A program made the position numbers and the translations under genes. A stretch of 35,437 nt of DNA from JAYZAP01 sp964645285 (GTDB lineage: Bacteria > Pseudomonadota > Alphaproteobacteria > JAAXGF01), in NCBI GenBank assembly GCA_964645285.1, contig CAZYDR010000033.1, positions 1 through 35,437 of the forward strand. The letters run 5' to 3'. How positions within the stretch are numbered: the stretch's first letter is position 1; each line of letters starts with the position of its first letter. Below are positions 32,864 through 35,437 of this stretch, in pieces. The notes under the pieces are model-generated. The model was not told the DNA's origin and did not search any database. It saw only the letters and a program-made list of their open reading frames with translations.

Positions 32864-33463
32864 TCAAAATGACGAACTCGGTTCCTTGAGGAATTCAATC
32901 TCCTCGGCGGTGGTGTCGCGGCCGAGGATGTTGTTGCGGTGGGGAAAGCGCCCGAACCGTTCTATGATTTCACGGTGACGCAGGGCCGATTCACTGCCTT
33001 TATCGCGCTCGGAGATGGGCGGTAGCGCTTCGAACAATTTCACCGATATGTGCTGGTCCGCCAAGACCTCACTGTGTTCGAAGGGCAGGTAGACGAATAT
33101 CCGCTGGACCGGAATGAGCTGTTGGTCGAGGCCGCGGTCCATGCCTGACCGGGCTAGGGCGAGAGCCTTGGGATCGGTGGCGTACATGCCCGGGGTCTCG
33201 CGAAACATGTTCCGCGAAAACTGATCCAGCGTAACGACAAGCGCTAGGACGCCTTCGGCGGTGTCCGCCAAATGATCCATTTCTCCAGCAGCGACCCGAC
33301 CGTGGCCGGCGAGAAAACTCCGCCGAATGTCGGCGTCGAATGACGGGTCCTTCTTGAACCAAGCTTCGCGCATTTTGCCATAGTCGGCATCATCCGGCGA
33401 ACCGAACCAAAAACCGAGCACGGCATCGATGAAGGGCACCGTAGCGCCATCCGAAATATTCAT
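32864..33463 (-). CDS. DUF924 family protein
   Basis: 199 residues, helical (TPR-like family). Characteristic segments: VLGFWFGSPD near the N-terminus, LDQFSRNMFR in the middle, YLPFEHSE and the C-terminal FGRFPHRNNILGR(D)TT(A)EE. No enzymatic function is established. Start ATG 33463. Convergent with the DOPA-dioxygenase-family gene, it stands alone on the minus strand. Confidence 0.9.
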   Translation of the reverse strand: MNISDGATVPFIDAVLGFWFGSPDDADYGKMREAWFKKDPSFDADIRRSFLAGHGRVAAGEMDHLADTAEGVLALVVTLDQFSRNMFRETPGMYATDPKALALARSGMDRGLDQQLIPVQRIFVYLPFEHSEVLADQHISVKLFEALPPISERDKGSESALRHREIIERFGRFPHRNNILGRDTTAEEIEFLKEPSSSF

Positions 33464-33481
33464 GAGGTCAACCTATAGGGA

Positions 33482-33622
33482 TCAGGCGGTGTTGGACATA
33501 CCGATCAGGCTATCGAGCCAGACTTGTTCCTCGGGACTGAGGTTCGCACCGCCATAGCGTACCAAATACCACTCGAAATCGGCTTTGGATAACTCGGTCT
33601 TGTCTCTGTCGGCAGTAGAAAT
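33482..33622 (-). CDS. Candidate 46-residue protein with ATT start
   Basis: A minus-strand frame immediately after an in-frame TAA encodes ISTADRDKTELSKADFEW... and ends NTA before TGA at 33484-33482. The composition (acidic, Leu/Trp/Tyr, a helical look, DFEWYLVRYGG, SPEEQVWLDSLI) is that of a real small protein. No ATG, GTG or TTG lies near its N-terminus, only ATT at 33622. There is no clear Shine-Dalgarno. It may start at the rare codon ATT, be a mutated or decayed gene, or be a fragment. It sits downstream of the REC-GGDEF gene and upstream of nothing else on its strand until DUF924. Confidence 0.35.
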   Translation of the reverse strand: MSTADRDKTELSKADFEWYLVRYGGANLSPEEQVWLDSLIGMSNTA

Positions 33623-33677
33623 TCGAGCTTACGATACGATCGTTAGTCGGCGCCTTCCTCGAGCTGGCAGCCGCCGC

Positions 33678-34520
33678 CTATTCGAACGGGATACGGTCAG
33701 TGGCGGCGAGGATATCTTCCGAACTCGCGTCTTCGGCCGGGTAGTCTACCGTGCCGATGGTGACTGTGGGGTGGAGCTCGAAGTCCTCAAGGTACAGCGA
33801 CATGTTGCGCATCTTTTCCATGACTTTATCGCCAACCGGTTTGCAGCGATCCCCCCAGGTGTTCTGAAGCAACAAGCAGAACTCGTCGTCCTTGATGCGC
33901 GCCACCATGTCACTGCCGCGGGTGATCGTGCTGAGTGCCCGCGAAACCTCAACCATCAGGGTCTCGGCCGGATTGACGCCATGCTCGTCATAAATTTTTC
34001 TAAAGTCATTGACGGTGACGTACATGAGCACGCCTTTTTCTTTCAGGCGACGGGTTTTCGCCAGGACCACCCGGAAGAACTGTCGGAAACTGGCCAAGTT
34101 GGCCAGGCCGGTTGAAGCATCGGTGCCGGCGCTGTCGCGCAATTCGTCCTCAAGGTCGAGGAGCCGCTTGGCGTTGGCCATCTTGAGCCTGAGTTCAACC
34201 GAGTTGAGCGGGCGATCGAGGAAGTCGTCAGCACCGGCTTCATAGGCCGTCATCATGACGTCCTTCGACTTGTCGTTGGTCGAAATCATGATGTAGCTGT
34301 AGCGGCTGCGCTTGAGCTTGCGAATGCCGAGGGTTAGATCAAGGCCGGACATGCCCTGAAGATCCCAGCCCATCAGGATGATGCGGAACGGCTCTTTCTT
34401 GAGGCGCTCGTAAGCCTCACTGCCAGAGGCAGCGGTTTCCGCCTCATAGCCCCAGCCTTCCAGTCTTTTCAGGATCAGACGGGCAAACAGGCGATCGTCG
34501 GATACGATAAGAGCTTTCAT
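33678..34520 (-). CDS. Degenerate REC-GGDEF response regulator
   Basis: 280 residues: a receiver domain (1-120) and a GGDEF domain (about 133-275). The receiver keeps Asp8/Asp9 and the Ser80/Thr81 region, but the phosphoacceptor position is Gly51 (LMGWDLQGMSG) and the conserved Lys is Arg103 (DRP). In the GGDEF domain the active-site motif reads KDDEF (210-214), the Mg-binding Asp of the DxD pattern is Thr169, and the nucleotide-contacting Asn is Tyr177. It should therefore be neither phosphorylated in the usual way nor a cyclase. A scaffold or c-di-GMP-independent regulator is inferred. Start ATG 34520. It lies 101 nt after a CpaC-domain gene on the same strand. Confidence 0.85.
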   Translation of the reverse strand: MKALIVSDDRLFARLILKRLEGWGYEAETAASGSEAYERLKKEPFRIILMGWDLQGMSGLDLTLGIRKLKRSRYSYIMISTNDKSKDVMMTAYEAGADDFLDRPLNSVELRLKMANAKRLLDLEDELRDSAGTDASTGLANLASFRQFFRVVLAKTRRLKEKGVLMYVTVNDFRKIYDEHGVNPAETLMVEVSRALSTITRGSDMVARIKDDEFCLLLQNTWGDRCKPVGDKVMEKMRNMSLYLEDFELHPTVTIGTVDYPAEDASSEDILAATDRIPFE

Positions 34521-34621
34521 CCACTGCTTTCCTGTTCGGGCTCACGCGTCGCGGTGTTGCCGCCGCAACCCAAGCCTGTAATTGATTGATGATGACCCGG
34601 CGGAGCATCAAATTCGGGGCG

Positions 34622-35146
34622 TCAGCCTCCAGTCGTGCTTTCCGTGGTGGTTTCTTCAGACCCGTCGGTAGTTGAAGCCGCGGCTTCAGCCGAGCCATCG
34701 TCACCGCCACCTGTCGGCGGCGCGGCGCCGACCCCGACCGCGGTTCCAACCGCGGCGCAACGGGGGGCACAGCTATAGGTCGCTTCCTCAAGATTATTGG
34801 CCCGATTCACCGTCACCGTACGCTCAGCGGTGGGTGTAACCACCACGGCAGTCTGCACAATGGTTTCACCGTGGCTGTCAAGGACATGAAGACTGGTCTC
34901 GCCGGGTTCTAATCCAAGCAGGAAAAACATGCGGGCCGATTCGACTGCTATGTCGGCAATTGTCGGGTTGCCGACCATAATGATGTCGGCGTCCTGCTGT
35001 AGCTGCACGAGGTAAGACTGGTGAATCGTGACCTTCAACGGTTCGGCGGCAAATGCAGAAACCAGGCCCGCGAACAGCACCAGACCCGTCGCCACCGCTA
35101 ATCGGTACATCTTCGAAAGTCCCTGTGGGCACAGTATCGTAGTCAT
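34622..35146 (-). CDS. Secreted CpaC/RcpA N-terminal-domain protein (pilus/secretin-type)
   Basis: 174 residues. A signal peptide ends near AFAA|EP (34-36). Residues 37-115 match the pilus-formation N-terminal domain found in CpaC-type secretins (QDADIIMVGNPTIADIAV, MFFLLGLEPGETSLHVLD). No secretin pore domain follows. Instead there are two Cys (126, 130) and a Gly/Ala/Ser/Thr/Asp-rich tail. ATG 35146 has GGAGG 9 nt upstream; ATG 35110, with AGGGA, would give a more compact signal peptide. Likely periplasmic, a Flp/Tad-pilus accessory or an independent domain protein. Upstream of the degenerate REC-GGDEF gene, probably cotranscribed. Confidence 0.8.
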   Translation of the reverse strand: MTTILCPQGLSKMYRLAVATGLVLFAGLVSAFAAEPLKVTIHQSYLVQLQQDADIIMVGNPTIADIAVESARMFFLLGLEPGETSLHVLDSHGETIVQTAVVVTPTAERTVTVNRANNLEEATYSCAPRCAAVGTAVGVGAAPPTGGGDDGSAEAAASTTDGSEETTTESTTGG

Positions 35147-35437
35147 TGGTTCAAGCCTCCACTCGAACACGGCGCGAAGTAAGCATCACAATTCGCGCCG
35201 AGTCAGCTGACTCAACCTAGCACATTGGATTCGTTGCTTGAAGTACTGAAATTAACCGACGAATCATCATGTGATAGACTTACCCATGCAATGGATGGCC
35301 TTGCCGCGCTTCTGCCGCGACGGTATAGTCCTATAAATGTTTTCCCCAATTCTCGGGCAATCCTCGAAGAATTTCTACATTCTGCATTTCGCGGTTAAAA
35401 CGCCATTCATATGAACTGCTATTTTCGTCGATTAATG
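35147..35437. other. Right-end AT-richer region without recognised gene
   Basis: About 290 bp to the window edge, visibly more AT-rich than the rest. It contains the leader of the CpaC-domain gene. An ATG at 35435, with no Shine-Dalgarno, is the last triplet and could be a gene start continuing outside. No RNA gene or repeat was recognised. Confidence 0.4.

Noticed and set aside
1..35437. CRISPR array, tRNA/rRNA genes, insertion-sequence transposases, prophage or toxin-antitoxin genes
   Set aside because: None of the expected repeats, folds or protein motifs were seen on either strand.

Overview
The window reads as chromosomal DNA of a GC-rich alphaproteobacterium, most likely a Rhodospirillales-type free-living (possibly marine) organism. 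The lineage call rests on a DUF1476 gene (zeta inhibitor of the alphaproteobacterial F1-ATPase), the purC-purS-purQ-purL-bolA-grxD order, a dgcN-dgcA pair, and strong C/G third-position codon bias that produces long antisense open frames. No rRNA, tRNA, CRISPR array, transposase or phage gene was recognised. I worked by eye only, without database searches.

Left part (1-11983), mainly catabolic. A DEAD-box helicase is cut by the left edge. A minus-strand hyuA-hyuB-hyuB operon (ATP-dependent hydantoinase/oxoprolinase/carboxylase type) follows. A small methyltransferase converges on an ETHE1-like persulfide dioxygenase-rhodanese fusion, and their stop codons share a CTAG. A plus-strand cassette then encodes an amidohydrolase, a TauD-type dioxygenase and an M24 'pita-bread' protein, followed by msrA.

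Middle part (11984-24596). A Rieske oxygenase and a convergent methyltransferase are joined tail to tail by an abrupt junction near 13340 that removes the C-terminus of both. Next come a DUF3105 membrane protein and an outer-membrane beta-barrel. A four-gene minus-strand operon encodes a two-subunit FAD/Fe-S amine or amino-acid oxidase plus DgcN and DgcA (D-glutamate catabolism). An LHPP-like HAD phosphatase and a secreted, internally duplicated EF-hand protein follow. A 170-bp element with 28-bp perfect terminal inverted repeats separates that gene from hspQ, a DUF3179 protein and an Asp/Glu-racemase-family protein.

Right part (24597-35437), housekeeping. A GST overlaps purB; then the ATPase zeta subunit, an NRDE/TANGO2 protein, and a tightly coupled purC-purS-purQ-purL operon leading into bolA and grxD (iron-sulfur handling), a DOPA-4,5-dioxygenase-family protein and a DUF924 protein. 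At the far right a CpaC N-terminal-domain secreted protein precedes a REC-GGDEF protein whose two domains have both lost key catalytic residues.

No complete novel defence or mobile system was recognised. The best leads are the 13340 junction, the inverted-repeat element, the pseudo-REC-pseudo-GGDEF protein beside the pilus-type gene, the amidohydrolase-TauD-M24 cassette with an M24 lacking metal ligands, and the persulfide dioxygenase with Asn at an iron-ligand position.
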